DNA of 64,000 nucleotides from Psychrobacter urativorans (GCF_001298525.1 NZ_CP012678.1:1302001-1366000), one strand, 5' to 3'; counted from the stretch's first letter, positions 22,155 through 33,188 are shown. Made by a program: numbers and translations. Notes: generated from the letters alone by a model not told the origin.

Positions 22155-22592
22155 ATGAGCACCCTGACTACGAATCCGAGTGATGTGAAGTTCACCCCTT
22201 ATGTGCCTGCTAAAGACGAAGAGTATATGTCTGAGGCGCAGTTAGAGCACTTTAGAGCTATTTTATTGGCATGGAAAGATGAGCTGATCGGTGAAGCTGA
22301 CCGCACCATGACTTATATCCAAGATGAATCGAGCGCCATGCCGGATATCAATGACCGCGCGACTCAAGAAGAAGAGTTTGCGTTAACCTTGCGTACGCGT
22401 GACCGTGAACGTAAGCTCATTCGTAAAATTGACAAATCAATAGCAGAAATCGATGGTGATGACTATGGATTTTGTGAAACGTGTGGCGTTGAAATTGGAC
22501 TACGTCGTTTAGAAGCCCGTCCAACGGCAACGCAGTGCATTGATTGCAAAACGTTATCAGAGATGAAAGAACGTCAAAATCAAGGCGCTTAA
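22155..22592 (+). CDS. dksA: RNA polymerase-binding transcription factor DksA
   Basis: DksA enters the RNA polymerase secondary channel and, with ppGpp, mediates the stringent response. The 145-residue protein has a coiled coil with the conserved acidic tip DINDRAT (D-x2-D-x-A) and a four-cysteine zinc finger (CETC ... CIDC). It starts with ATG after AGGAG. It is followed by a terminator and then gluQRS, the classic dksA-gluQRS neighbourhood. Confidence 0.97.
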   Translation: MSTLTTNPSDVKFTPYVPAKDEEYMSEAQLEHFRAILLAWKDELIGEADRTMTYIQDESSAMPDINDRATQEEEFALTLRTRDRERKLIRKIDKSIAEIDGDDYGFCETCGVEIGLRRLEARPTATQCIDCKTLSEMKERQNQGA

Positions 22593-22622
22593 ATCTAATA
22601 GCACGACAGTAGTTATCACAAG

Positions 22623-22650
22623 AAGCGACCATATCACGGGTCGCTTTTTG
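22623..22650 (+). terminator. dksA terminator
   Basis: The stem AAGCGACC/GGTCGCTT with an eight-base loop is followed by TTTG, 30 bases after the dksA stop. As in other proteobacteria it would limit read-through into gluQRS. Confidence 0.85.
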
Positions 22651-22814
22651 TATTGTAGTGGATAGCTTTTTAGCAAATCACTACTTATTAGCGTATTAAG
22701 GACTAAGTAACGTAGAAAGTGACTACTAACAAAATACTTTCATTTAATAAATATCTTTTTATAGTCACATTCTTTATGCTATCGGTACTCTTTCACTTTT
22801 AATAGCGCTCTATT

Positions 22815-23846
22815 TTGACATTGATTCATACGCCGACCGACCTATTATCGAGCAAGCGCCACCCTATTGGACGCTTTGCGCCATCACCGACTGGTGAGCT
22901 ACATTTAGGGTCATTGACCACGGCACTGGCAAGTTTTTGCCAGATTAAGTCGTTGGGCGGTTCATGGCTATTGCGTATAGAAGATACCGATAGTGAACGA
23001 TGTGATGAGCAATTTAGTGAGCAGATATTAATAGACTTAGAGGCACTTGGGTTGTATTGGGACGGTGATGTTATTTATCAGTCAGAGCGTATTGATATTT
23101 ATAATGATTACTTATCGTCTGCCCTATTTCCTCTCACCTATGGTTGTCAATGCTCGCGTAAAAGTCTGGCGCAATATTGGGCACAACAGGGGGCGCAACA
23201 AGACTCGCAACCATCAAACCAAACTGCTCCAGACAAGAGCGTTCTAAATAAAACCGCTTCAAATACAACCGCTCCAAATAAAAATAACCATACAGCCGAA
23301 CATCAACGCTATCCGCGCTGCTGTCTAGACGCACATCTGAATAAAGAGCAGCATAAACTGCGCTTACAGCTGCCCGATTATACCACTGGCTTTATCGATG
23401 GCATTCAGGGGCTACAATGGCAAAATCCGCAGCAAACGTTGGGGGATATGGTGGTACGGCGGCAAGATGGGATGATTAATTATATCTTGGCGGCAAGTAT
23501 TGACGATGGGCTGCAACACGTTAGCCATGTCATGCGCGGTTTGGATATTTTACCGCTGACCACCGCCCAAATTAGCATCATGCAAGCAGCCAAGCTGCCA
23601 AGTATTGATTACTGGTATCACTTGCCACTGATATGTCATGCGGATGGACAAAAACTCTCCAAACAAAACCTTGCGCAGCCAATTGATACGCGTAAATCAA
23701 GTGCGCTTATCGCCACTGCGTTGCGGCTGCTACAACAACCGGCTGTTGATATGGACACGCCAACACGTATGCTAGAACAAGCCATTGCGCAGTGGGATAA
23801 CGCCCCTTTACAAGGCAAACAGACTTTAAATAGCTTTAATATCTGA
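22815..23846 (+). CDS. gluQRS: Glutamyl-Q tRNA(Asp) synthetase
   Basis: This truncated GluRS paralogue attaches glutamate to queuosine at position 34 of tRNA(Asp). The 343-residue protein has the class I motif [16 protein letters not shown] and the KMSKS-like QKLSKQNL, and lacks an anticodon-binding domain. The zinc site CQCSRKSL ... YPRCC is split by an Asn/Thr/Ala-rich repetitive insertion of about 40 residues. No ATG precedes the conserved N-terminus; the frame starts at TTG (22815, or 22821), without a clear ribosome binding site, so the exact start is uncertain. Confidence 0.93.
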   Translation: MTLIHTPTDLLSSKRHPIGRFAPSPTGELHLGSLTTALASFCQIKSLGGSWLLRIEDTDSERCDEQFSEQILIDLEALGLYWDGDVIYQSERIDIYNDYLSSALFPLTYGCQCSRKSLAQYWAQQGAQQDSQPSNQTAPDKSVLNKTASNTTAPNKNNHTAEHQRYPRCCLDAHLNKEQHKLRLQLPDYTTGFIDGIQGLQWQNPQQTLGDMVVRRQDGMINYILAASIDDGLQHVSHVMRGLDILPLTTAQISIMQAAKLPSIDYWYHLPLICHADGQKLSKQNLAQPIDTRKSSALIATALRLLQQPAVDMDTPTRMLEQAIAQWDNAPLQGKQTLNSFNI

Positions 23847-23922
23847 ATAGCTTCAATATCTAAACAGCCCTAATATTTAAATATTGGAGCTATTTAAACA
23901 GAAAGAGCAAAAGCTAAATAAT

Positions 23923-23952
23923 AAAAAGCGCCGCTACTTGCGACGCTTTTTT
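23923..23952. terminator. Bidirectional terminator between gluQRS and ftsW
   Basis: Arms AAAAGCG-C-CGC and GCG-A-CGCTTTTTT enclose a five-base loop. It lies between two convergent genes and has T runs on both strands, so it serves both. Confidence 0.88.
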
Positions 23953-23983
23953 ATGTTGACGAATTATTAGCTTAAACGATTGC

Positions 23984-25180
23984 TTAATAATAACGACATT
24001 GGCTTTTTTCGATTTCAGGGCTTTCTTTATAAATTTTCAGCAGGATAGCGACCATAATTAAACTGATTAACATTGAAGAGCCACCATAACTAAAGAATGG
24101 CATGGTCAAACCCTTAGTCGGCATCGCACCCATATTCATCGCTGCATTAATCACCGTCTGCGCAATAAAAATAATCCCAATGCCAAATGCTGTATAGCTC
24201 ATACGCATTTGCCGACGCTTCAAAGCATTGTAACTGATGCGCATCGCGCTACCGATAATGAGCGTCTCTAATAGCAAAATCATCGCCACACCAACGAAAC
24301 CAAGCTCTTCACCGGTAATTGCCAATAAAAAATCCGTATGTGCCTCCGGTAGATGTGAGAGCTTTTGCACACTTTCGCCATAACCCACACCGGTAAATTG
24401 CCCACGACCAAAGGCAATTAAACTGCGTGCCAGCTGATAATCTGTATCTTGAATATCATCAAACGGGTCTAGAAATGATAACGCTCGCGTCAAGCGATAT
24501 TGCACAAAGGCAACCGCCATGACTGCTAAAGCACCAACTACCGCTCCTAACGCAATGAACTGCTTATAAGGTGCGCCAGCAATATAGAATATCGCAAATA
24601 CAGTACCGACAATAACGACTAATGAACCAAAATCAGGCTGTAATAGCAGCAATACTGTCAGCAAGCCAATGACCAAGGAGATGCGCAAAAAGCCATCCCA
24701 GCCATTTCGCACCTCAAATGAGCGCCGCACCACAAAATCAGCAACAAACACAATGATGACCAGCTTTGCCAGCTCAGCGACTTGAAAGTTAATGAAGCCA
24801 AGGTCGAGCCAGCGTTTTGAACCATTAACTGGCGTACCAAACAGCGCCGCTACCAGTAGCAATCCTGTGATGCCCAATAAGACAAACTGAGTCGTCGTTT
24901 GATACAGCATTCTGAGCGGTACGAGGAAATAGGATATGCCTGCTACCACCAATCCGATAGCCATATACAACAGCTGACGATTAAAAAAGTGCAGCTCTGT
25001 CATCCCGCGACTGAGCGAAAATGGAATAGAAGCAGACGCCACCATCAGCAAGCTGAGCACCAACATACAGCCAACACTAGACAACAAAGTGGTACGTGCT
25101 GAAGGCATATACGGCCTACTACCTAAGTCAGTCGTTGACTGAGGCGAGCGAGAAGAACGAGAAAGAAAAGAGAACGCCAT
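23984..25180 (-). CDS. ftsW: Septal peptidoglycan glycosyltransferase FtsW
   Basis: This SEDS-family lipid II polymerase works with FtsI at the division septum. The 398-residue protein has about ten membrane helices and conserved SEDS stretches: QPDFGSLVVIVGTVFAIFY, FLLAITGEELGFVG and PTKGLTMPFFSYGGSSM. The partner gene murD immediately upstream points to FtsW rather than RodA. The ATG at 25180 (MAFSFLSRSS) is chosen; an in-frame GTG at 25231 would add 17 residues, and neither has a strong ribosome binding site. Confidence 0.93.
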   Translation of the reverse strand: MAFSFLSRSSRSPQSTTDLGSRPYMPSARTTLLSSVGCMLVLSLLMVASASIPFSLSRGMTELHFFNRQLLYMAIGLVVAGISYFLVPLRMLYQTTTQFVLLGITGLLLVAALFGTPVNGSKRWLDLGFINFQVAELAKLVIIVFVADFVVRRSFEVRNGWDGFLRISLVIGLLTVLLLLQPDFGSLVVIVGTVFAIFYIAGAPYKQFIALGAVVGALAVMAVAFVQYRLTRALSFLDPFDDIQDTDYQLARSLIAFGRGQFTGVGYGESVQKLSHLPEAHTDFLLAITGEELGFVGVAMILLLETLIIGSAMRISYNALKRRQMRMSYTAFGIGIIFIAQTVINAAMNMGAMPTKGLTMPFFSYGGSSMLISLIMVAILLKIYKESPEIEKSQCRYY

Positions 25181-25328
25181 AATATTTGAATACACTAACA
25201 AACAAAAAACACGGCGTTTATTCAACGCCACCGTTTACTTCATAAAACCTAAAAATACTATCTAAAAAAAGACATTGAGCGAATACATAGCCAAGCCATC
25301 CTCTTTAGACGTGAGTGAATGCCAACCT

Positions 25329-26780
25329 TTAGCTAACAATCACAGTATCTAATTCTGCGACCAATTGACTAAAATACTCACCGCGCGCCGCGTAGCCACT
25401 AAACTGATCAAAACTGGCACAAGCGGGCGATAATAGTACCGCTTGTACTTGCGACAAACTGCTCGCAGTCACCTGCTGAATCGTTGCAAATGCGCCCTCT
25501 AACGTTTGGCACTGGTGCAACGTAACGTCATCACTCAGCTTTGCGGCACGTAGATCTTGCTCGATTTGTAAGCTGTCTTGACCAATAAACAGCACTTGGC
25601 TGACGTATTGATTGATAAACGGGGTTAATTCTCCGAATTGCTGCCCTTTACCTTCACCGCCTAAAATCAATAATAGCTTGCCATCTTTAGGGGCATAGAC
25701 TGCGCCTAACCCTTCAATAGCTGCCATCGTTGAGCCGATATTCGTACCTTTTGAATCATTAAAATAATCAATACCGGCTACCGTTGCGACATATTGGCAG
25801 CGATGGTCAAGCCCAGCGAATTGCTGTAGCGTGGTTAGCATACTATCGAGCGGTAATCCTGCAAGCTCACCCAGCGCCAAGGCAGATTGAGCATTGAGTA
25901 AATTATGGCGACCTTTAATAATTAGTTTGTCCGCTGATAACAGACGTTCTGTACCACGTGCCAAATAAGTTTGTCCGTCAGAATCAATAATCAAACCGTA
26001 TTGACCGTTAGCAGGCGCATGAATCCCCGTGCTTAAACGCGGTACATTGTCCGCCAGTAAGGGATGGGTCAGCGCATCTTCACGATTAATGACTACTGAC
26101 TTCGCACCTTGAAAAATGCGATGCTTGGCTTGATGATAACCGAGCATATCACCGTGGCGATCCAAATGATCGGGGGACATATTGAGCACGGTGGCGACTT
26201 GGGCGCCTAAATTGGTGACCGTTTCTAATTGAAAACTGGATAGCTCAAGTACGGCTAACTGCATATCCGGATTTTTAAGTAAATTTAATGCCGGTATGCC
26301 AATATTGCCGCCAACCCCAACGTTGACCCCTGCATCAGCTGCCATTTGCCCAACCAAAGTGGTCACCGTGCTTTTGGCATTTGAACCCGTAATAGCCACG
26401 ATCGGTACGGTGCAAGCTTCACAAAATAACTGAATATCACTAACTACAGGAATATTTGCCTGCCGAGAAGCAGCTACCGCCTCCGTATCTAGCGAGATAC
26501 CAGGGCTAATAATAATACGCGCTGCTTGCTGCAACAAATCACCATCAATCGCACCAAAGCGACGAATTTCAACCGCGGTTGGTAATTTATCCGCTAATGT
26601 CGGCGCACTCTGATTGTCCGTCACTGCCACGCGGTAACCCTGCTCAGTCAGATACTGTGCTACTGATAATCCCGATTGTCCTAATCCAACCACGACTTGT
26701 AGGTCATTATTTTGTAGATCACTGTTTTGTAAGGCATTGTCTTTATGGATTAATAATTCTGTTGCGGCAAGACGGGTCAT
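25329..26780 (-). CDS. murD: UDP-N-acetylmuramoylalanine--D-glutamate ligase
   Basis: MurD adds D-glutamate to UDP-MurNAc-L-Ala in the cytoplasm. The 483-residue protein has the N-terminal dinucleotide-like loop GLGQSGLSVA, the ATP-binding loop GSNAKSTVT (usually G-T-N-G-K-S-T, so slightly divergent), MSPDHLDRH and NDSKGTN. The ATG at 26780 has AAGGAA upstream; a GTG nine codons earlier is less likely. It carries a polar lead of about 26 residues with repeated NSDLQ/NNDLQ. It is followed by ftsW, as in dcw clusters. Confidence 0.95.
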   Translation of the reverse strand: MTRLAATELLIHKDNALQNSDLQNNDLQVVVGLGQSGLSVAQYLTEQGYRVAVTDNQSAPTLADKLPTAVEIRRFGAIDGDLLQQAARIIISPGISLDTEAVAASRQANIPVVSDIQLFCEACTVPIVAITGSNAKSTVTTLVGQMAADAGVNVGVGGNIGIPALNLLKNPDMQLAVLELSSFQLETVTNLGAQVATVLNMSPDHLDRHGDMLGYHQAKHRIFQGAKSVVINREDALTHPLLADNVPRLSTGIHAPANGQYGLIIDSDGQTYLARGTERLLSADKLIIKGRHNLLNAQSALALGELAGLPLDSMLTTLQQFAGLDHRCQYVATVAGIDYFNDSKGTNIGSTMAAIEGLGAVYAPKDGKLLLILGGEGKGQQFGELTPFINQYVSQVLFIGQDSLQIEQDLRAAKLSDDVTLHQCQTLEGAFATIQQVTASSLSQVQAVLLSPACASFDQFSGYAARGEYFSQLVAELDTVIVS

Positions 26781-27475
26781 ATTGTTTCCTTGTACAGTAT
26801 TATTCACTGAGCAATCAAGTTATCTAGCGGACAAAACGGCATCCATCAGGTACATGGCAAATACGTGTCAGTTACATGGCAGCCACTGGTCTATTGAAGA
26901 TAAGAACCGATACATACTATTCTAAGCATCATAACGGTATCGTTCAGGTTTCGGTACTGCTTTTTTATCTCTATGTGGTATTATGCGCATGTTTTTAGTT
27001 TAACGTTCTGTGACTTTGACAGCCACGTTCATTTGGCGTTTTAGTTTAGCATGTTGTAACCCATATCGCCCTATTGTCACGCAGTATTCAGCAACTATTC
27101 TTAGTCTCATTCTACTTCTATAGCCTCTTGAATTTTTCATCGGATTTTTATGTAAGCTATGACGGTATCTTATTTTATGATCGATACTATCACTGACACT
27201 ATTTCACACGGTGAGACGCTCGATAGCCCTACTTATTGTTGCTCCTACTATATTGATTCATGATTGTTGATTGTTGATTAGTGACTGTCGGTTAATGACT
27301 GTTTTTTTGATAAGACGCTAAAATTTCTTGATAAGACGCTAAAGCTTAGGACCACTTAACAGTACGACTATGTTAAGCGACGCGGTAGATTAGCCAGTGG
27401 TTACTATTGTCAATAAACCATATGACTACTGGCTAATGATTACTTTTTTTGCCCCTAATGGTATGCAGTTTATTT
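26781..27475. other. Non-coding region between murD and sulP
   Basis: Nearly 700 bases divide divergent genes. They contain an exact 16-base direct repeat at 27307 and 27328 and short repeats of GATTGTT and GTGACTG-like words near 27259-27300. I see no gene or RNA. Promoters for murD and sulP must lie here. Confidence 0.5.
27307..27343. repeat. Direct repeat of 16 bases, TTGATAAGACGCTAAA
   Basis: Two exact copies start at 27307 and 27328 (21 bases apart, about two helical turns), 133 bases upstream of the SulP gene. The spacing is compatible with a tandem binding site, or a simple duplication. Confidence 0.7.
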
Positions 27476-28975
27476 ATGACCTCTTTTCTTGATAACGTAC
27501 GTGACGAATGGTTTTCTAACGTGCGAGGCGATATCCTATCGGGTATCGTGGTCGCATTGGCACTGATTCCAGAGGCGATTGCCTTTTCTATTATCGCAGG
27601 CGTTGATCCTAAAGTGGGATTATACGCCTCGTTTTGTATTGCGGTAGTGATTAGCTTTGTCGGTGGACGTCCGGGGATGATTTCAGCGGCAACTGGTGCG
27701 ATGGCTTTGGTCATGGTGACCTTGGTCGCCGACCATGGACTACAATATCTACTGGCCGCCACCTTATTATGTGGCGTCATTCAAATTGTCATTGGCATCT
27801 TAAAGCTGGGCAATTTGATGCGGTTTGTGTCGCGCTCGGTGGTGATTGGCTTTGTGAATGCGTTGGCAATTTTAATATTTGCCGCCCAACTGCCTGAGCT
27901 CAATCCAATGACGGAACGGGTCGGCATGACGGTGTATATCATGACCGCAGCGGGACTTGCCATTATTTACTTATTTCCATTGATACCGAAAATTGGACGC
28001 GTACTGCCCTCACCGCTGGTCTGTATCGTTGGTTTGACGATTGTGGCAATGTATATGAATTTAGACATCCGCAATGTGGGTAGTATGGGCGAGCTGCCAG
28101 ATTCGCTACCGATGTTTTTATTACCGGATATTCCACTGAATTTGAATACGCTAGTGATTATCGCGCCGTATTCTATTACGCTAGCGATTGTTGGACTGCT
28201 GGAATCCATGATGACGACCACCATTGTTGATGAATTGACCGATACCCCAAGTAATAAAAACCGTGAATGCCGTGGTCAAGGAATTGCCAACGTGGTGACG
28301 AGCTTTTTCGGTGGGATGGCAGGTTGCGCGATGATTGGTCAGTCAATGATTAACGTTAAATCTGGCGGACGCACGCGCTTATCGACCCTGATTGCTGGTG
28401 TCGTTCTATTGATTATGGTTGTGTTTTTAAGTGAATGGGTTCGCCAAATTCCAATGGCGGCATTGGTTGCCGTGATGATTATGGTGTCTATTGGTACTTT
28501 TAACTGGCAGTCTATTCGCGAGTTTAAAACCCATCCTATGTCCTTTAATATCGTGATGTTATCGACGGTATTGACCACTGTCTTCACTCATAATTTAGCG
28601 TATGGTGTGGGCGTTGGCGTGCTGCTATCGGCACTATTCTTTGCCAACAAAATCAGACAGTTTTTAACGGTCTTTAGTGAGTATGATGATAGTAGTAATA
28701 CTCGCTATTATTATGTGCAAGGTCAGGTGTTCTTTGCCTCTACGACGCAATTTTTGCAAAGTTTTGATACCAAAGAGGCGTTAGATAATGTGCATATTGA
28801 TGTGAGCCAAGCGCATTTTTGGGATATCAGTGCCGTCGATACGCTCGACAAGCTAGTGATGCGCTTGCAACGCGAAGGCATTGATGTCAAGGTGGTTGGA
28901 CTCAACAATGCCAGTCGCACGCTGATTGATCGCTTCTCTGTGCATGATCGCCGCGATATTGGTTTGCTTGATTAA
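27476..28975 (+). CDS. SulP family anion transporter with STAS domain
   Basis: This inner-membrane anion transporter of the SLC26/SulP family has 499 residues from the chosen ATG. It begins with a cytoplasmic segment and then ten or more hydrophobic segments with typical motifs [21 protein letters not shown] and [16 protein letters not shown]. It ends in a STAS domain from about residue 410 ([20 protein letters not shown] ... [20 protein letters not shown]). Substrates in the family include sulfate, bicarbonate and dicarboxylates, and this sequence does not decide between them. The start is uncertain (ATG at 27458 also possible). A Usp gene follows. Confidence 0.88.
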   Translation: MTSFLDNVRDEWFSNVRGDILSGIVVALALIPEAIAFSIIAGVDPKVGLYASFCIAVVISFVGGRPGMISAATGAMALVMVTLVADHGLQYLLAATLLCGVIQIVIGILKLGNLMRFVSRSVVIGFVNALAILIFAAQLPELNPMTERVGMTVYIMTAAGLAIIYLFPLIPKIGRVLPSPLVCIVGLTIVAMYMNLDIRNVGSMGELPDSLPMFLLPDIPLNLNTLVIIAPYSITLAIVGLLESMMTTTIVDELTDTPSNKNRECRGQGIANVVTSFFGGMAGCAMIGQSMINVKSGGRTRLSTLIAGVVLLIMVVFLSEWVRQIPMAALVAVMIMVSIGTFNWQSIREFKTHPMSFNIVMLSTVLTTVFTHNLAYGVGVGVLLSALFFANKIRQFLTVFSEYDDSSNTRYYYVQGQVFFASTTQFLQSFDTKEALDNVHIDVSQAHFWDISAVDTLDKLVMRLQREGIDVKVVGLNNASRTLIDRFSVHDRRDIGLLD

Positions 28976-29037
28976 AGGTGTGCATTCCACCCTTTATTTC
29001 GACTGTATTTTCATTCTTAAGATGATGTGGTTGTGTT

Positions 29038-29895
29038 ATGAGTAATTTAAAACCAGATAGTGTGATTGCCTGTTTAGACTGCCCAGACCATGTGCAAGCG
29101 GTACTGGATGCCAGCATGTGGGCAGCGGTACGTCTGCAAGCGCCCATTGGCTTGCTCTACTCTGTGCCAAGTCTACAACAAAAAGCCGCGATTAATTATT
29201 CAGGCTGCTTAAATATTGATGATGAAAGCGCCTTGCTGGAAGAATTTACCACTAAAGAGCATTTAAGCAACTCTGAGCTAAAAGCGCAAGGTAAACTCTT
29301 GCTGTATCAAGCTACTGCTTACTGTGGACAACAGCATTATAAACGACCAGTCTATACCTTACATCGGCACGAGCCGCTGGTTGAAAGCTTAGATTACGTC
29401 GATGAAAAATCGCAACTGGTGGTCATCGGTCATCATCTCACCTGCAAGCTGACTTTGAGTGAGCTGGTGCGTTTAAGCCAATGTCCGGTGCTTGTCACCC
29501 ACGTGCATTTTTTAGCGCCAACCACTGCTTTATTTGCCTTTGATAATCGCCCAACCTCTCATAAAATGCTCAAATGGCTTTGTAAAACACCCTTAGTACG
29601 TGCATTAACCATTCATATCGTTATGATTGGCAAAGAAAATGCCACAAACTGCGATGCCCTGCGCGAAGCGTATGCTAGACTTAAGCAAGCAGGTATCAAC
29701 TGTAAAAAAGCCTTAATAGAAAGCCGCGACGTCTGTGCTGCTTTGAATCATTACCAAAATGAACACCATCTTGGCATGCTCATGAGCGGTGCATTTGGAC
29801 AATCACGCCTGCGTGAGCTGCTCCAAGGTAGCGATACTAAAAAGCTACTTGGCAGTACTAAAACGCCTTATCTTCTTTTTCCCAAGGATTTATAG
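29038..29895 (+). CDS. Universal stress protein (tandem UspA-type)
   Basis: The 285-residue cytoplasmic protein has two Usp-like halves (about 1-145 and 160-285). The first contains VVIGHHL followed by CPVLVTHV, the second contains GMLMSGAFGQSRLRELLQGS and ends KTPYLLF, the typical C-terminal ATP-loop and last strand of the family. It starts 63 bases after the SulP gene on the same strand, an arrangement seen elsewhere, and may regulate or be co-regulated with the transporter. Its ligand is unknown. Confidence 0.82.
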   Translation: MSNLKPDSVIACLDCPDHVQAVLDASMWAAVRLQAPIGLLYSVPSLQQKAAINYSGCLNIDDESALLEEFTTKEHLSNSELKAQGKLLLYQATAYCGQQHYKRPVYTLHRHEPLVESLDYVDEKSQLVVIGHHLTCKLTLSELVRLSQCPVLVTHVHFLAPTTALFAFDNRPTSHKMLKWLCKTPLVRALTIHIVMIGKENATNCDALREAYARLKQAGINCKKALIESRDVCAALNHYQNEHHLGMLMSGAFGQSRLRELLQGSDTKKLLGSTKTPYLLFPKDL

Positions 29896-30775
<880 letters not shown>

Positions 30776-30989
30776 TAGAGTATAGCGTAAACCTAATCTC
30801 GCTAAAAATAGAGGTATATTAGCTATCTCATTTCCTATACGATGCATCTTATTTGTGGCGATATTTGTGGCGATGATTTTATGTTAGGGTCGGATATCCT
30901 AGACTATGCTTAAGAAGATTATCCAGAATTTCTACGCCAATTAATGTCTGCGTGATGCAAATTATTAACCTTAATGAATGCCGCAATAT

Positions 30990-31027
30990 AAAAACCCCGT
31001 ATCACCTATTGGTAATGCGGGGTTTTT
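30990..31027. terminator. Bidirectional terminator between PII gene and DUF2147 gene
   Basis: The stem AAAAACCCCG/CGGGGTTTTT lies in the roughly 300 bases between two convergent genes. T runs on either strand let it end both transcripts. The remainder of the gap holds nothing recognisable. Confidence 0.88.
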
Positions 31028-31083
31028 ATGACACTAAGGTATTAAGCTAATAATTTAGATTATCCAAAATAACGTTTATAAAG

Positions 31084-31467
31084 TTATTTCTTTTTCCACG
31101 TTTGAGTACGTGTGAATGGCCCTAAATGACCTTTTAAATCCATAGTATCGCCTTTGACCGTAGCGGTCAGACGGTAAGTTTTACTCTTTGCTGGGTCAGT
31201 AATTGTACCGCCGCTATATTTACCATTACCATCTGCTTTTAGCCCTGAGATAATGGTCATACCGACGTATTGCTTACCTTTTGCGGTATTGGCTTCCACA
31301 AGCTTGCCAGTCAAAACGCCATTTGATTCAGTGATTTTTACCACACCTTTAGGCTTACCATCTTCGAAGGTCTGCCAGCTGGTATTAGCCAAAGGGTCAG
31401 CGGCGAATGCCATGGTTGCCATGCTGATACCAGCGACCGTTAATACAGTTTTAGTAAATAATTTCAT
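31084..31467 (-). CDS. DUF2147 domain secreted protein
   Basis: The 127-residue protein has a classical signal peptide (MKLFTKTVLTVAGISMATMAFA, cleavage after AFA). The rest is a small beta-barrel-like domain in the DUF2147 pattern (NTSWQTFEDGKPKGVVKITE, GKYSGGTITDPAKSKTY, LKGHLGPFTRTQTW). It is predicted to be periplasmic or exported. No enzymatic function is known. It is a monocistronic gene between a bidirectional terminator and an AT-rich gap. Confidence 0.85.
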   Translation of the reverse strand: MKLFTKTVLTVAGISMATMAFAADPLANTSWQTFEDGKPKGVVKITESNGVLTGKLVEANTAKGKQYVGMTIISGLKADGNGKYSGGTITDPAKSKTYRLTATVKGDTMDLKGHLGPFTRTQTWKKK

Positions 31468-31687
31468 AGATCGATTCCTTTCGTACGATGAGAATATAAA
31501 ACGTGATGGTGTTTATACTTATTTATCATTCCAATGCTAACTATCGTTGACCATTTTTTAATGGTTTTTATATTTAGCCTTGGAGTAACATAAATGCCGT
31601 TTCATTCATTATAAGCAAATTCCGAATTTTGCATAGTCATTTCTTTATAGATGAGGATGACTATACAATCCAAACTATATCAAATAG

Positions 31688-31951
31688 TTATAAGAATGGA
31701 TTGTCTATAGTTTCATCTGCTGAGTCATTGTTATCCTTTGACTCAGCTAGATTTTTGCTATTTTCAGGATAATTATCAAACGCTTGTAATATTTTACTGG
31801 TGAGCTCGTGCAGTTGCTGCGCTTGCTGCTTTCCTACAACGTCACGCTTGAGGTCTATATCGCCATAAATAGTGATTTTATCCGTCTGATTTTCGATCAC
31901 TAAGTCGCCAATCTGCATACTTTGATGGTTGTTCGCAAAAGGTTCAATCAT
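31688..31951 (-). CDS. Small conserved protein, unknown (87 aa)
   Basis: The start MIEPFANNHQSMQIGDLVIE is followed by NQTDKITIYGDIDL and a helical stretch (QQAQQLHELTSKILQAF), then an acidic, asparagine-rich tail. I recall similar unnamed proteins with TVENRLDRVSLYG-type motifs in other proteobacteria, but no function. It has no signal or membrane segment. It lies 74 bases after the nuclease gene on the same strand. Confidence 0.65.
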   Translation of the reverse strand: MIEPFANNHQSMQIGDLVIENQTDKITIYGDIDLKRDVVGKQQAQQLHELTSKILQAFDNYPENSKNLAESKDNNDSADETIDNPFL

Positions 31952-32025
31952 TTATGTTTCCTATTTATCAACAAAACAGCGTGGTACGCATGGAATATTT
32001 ACAGCGTGCGACTCCAAATTGGTAT

Positions 32026-32967
32026 TTAAGCTTGTAGTTGCGCCATTACCCAATCAATAATGGCGACAACAAAAAGCATCCAACTGGGTTTTTCTGCTGG
32101 CGTAACGGGCGTATCAATTTTTTCGCCTGCCTTCAGTGGTAGCGTAAAAGCTTGTGCTTTCACCTGTCGATCGAGTACGGGCAACACATCAATACCTATC
32201 CGCGCAGTCAACTCATCGACACTAATAATTTCTATCCGCTCTGATTCGTCATTGGGTGCATAATATACGCCTGCTTTATTAATAGCTGGAATATAGACGG
32301 CTTTAAAAAAGTGACTCGGAACTAAGACACGACCTTTTAGTTGCTGGACTTTTTTATCGGTAAATGCCACACCGGTAATGATGTAAGCTTCGCCATATTG
32401 CTGGGTTAAATAGCGGGTTGCCGTTTCAATATTGCGCCAAATATAACGGTTGTTACGTGGTGACTGTGGAGCAATATTTGCCAGACTAAAGCTATCATAC
32501 TGCTGGCTACGATTCGCCATATCACCATTCGGTGCTAAGTGTCCACGGTCAAAACCAGAGCCTGAATAATCAGCTAGTTTAGCGCGGGATGATGTCGGTA
32601 GCCGACTCTCTTCATGAAAGCTATCCTCACGATCGATCTGTTTGGCTTGCTCTAAACGCTGACGCGTTAAATATTCTGCTGACCATAATGGTGTGCGCGA
32701 CACATCAGAATACAGCACGGCAAAACCATTAAAACATAAATCCTGAGTGTCTTTACTCAGTTTTTTATTGGTAAACTCTGGATAAACGCCGCCATAGAAA
32801 GACTGACTGCACTTAGAGAAATCAGCAGCATGGGCGGGTACTATTCCTATTATTATGCTTATTAACATACTGACTATGGTCAGCGTTATGCTGGTCATAC
32901 GCGTCCAAGAATGACGAGGTCTGCCCACTTTATTTTCTCTATGCTTATAGCTATCTAACGTTATCAT
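32026..32967 (-). CDS. Secreted DNA/RNA non-specific endonuclease (NUC1 family)
   Basis: This is a predicted exported Mg2+-dependent nuclease of the beta-beta-alpha-metal Endonuclease_NS (Serratia nuclease/NucA) family, 313 residues. The catalytic motif DRGHLAPNGDM is intact, with the metal-coordinating asparagine in NNRYIWRNIE. A basic N-region and the hydrophobic segment ITLTIVSMLISIIIGIVPAHA (cleavage after AHA) form a signal peptide; ATG codons at M1 and M24 are both possible starts. It could scavenge extracellular nucleic acid. A hydrophobic C-terminus (WMLFVVAIIDWVMAQL) might anchor it. Confidence 0.9.
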   Translation of the reverse strand: MITLDSYKHRENKVGRPRHSWTRMTSITLTIVSMLISIIIGIVPAHAADFSKCSQSFYGGVYPEFTNKKLSKDTQDLCFNGFAVLYSDVSRTPLWSAEYLTRQRLEQAKQIDREDSFHEESRLPTSSRAKLADYSGSGFDRGHLAPNGDMANRSQQYDSFSLANIAPQSPRNNRYIWRNIETATRYLTQQYGEAYIITGVAFTDKKVQQLKGRVLVPSHFFKAVYIPAINKAGVYYAPNDESERIEIISVDELTARIGIDVLPVLDRQVKAQAFTLPLKAGEKIDTPVTPAEKPSWMLFVVAIIDWVMAQLQA

Positions 32968-33075
32968 TTAACCGTCAACTCTCTCTATCTTACAATACCC
33001 TATCCTAGCAGGCACGCATCGATAAAGAAAGACATGCCTACGCTGCACATTTTTGTTTATTGGCAGGCGCAAACC

Positions 33076-33104
33076 GTGACATTGCCGCCACTATCGGCTA
33101 TACT
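33076..33104 (+). promoter_or_regulatory. Putative promoter of tRNA-Ser
   Basis: GTGACA (33076-33081) and TATACT (33099-33104) are spaced by 17 bases, about 85 bases upstream of the mature tRNA. Confidence 0.55.
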
Positions 33105-33188
33105 AAGCCGTCTAAAATAACAGATGACTATCAATATCGCGCCATTCTTCATGACGTGCAACACATTGGTGGTAAGCAGTTATCAAAC

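Noticed and set aside
27433-27780. 115-codon frame antisense to the SulP gene
   Set aside because: Shadow of the conserved SulP N-terminus.
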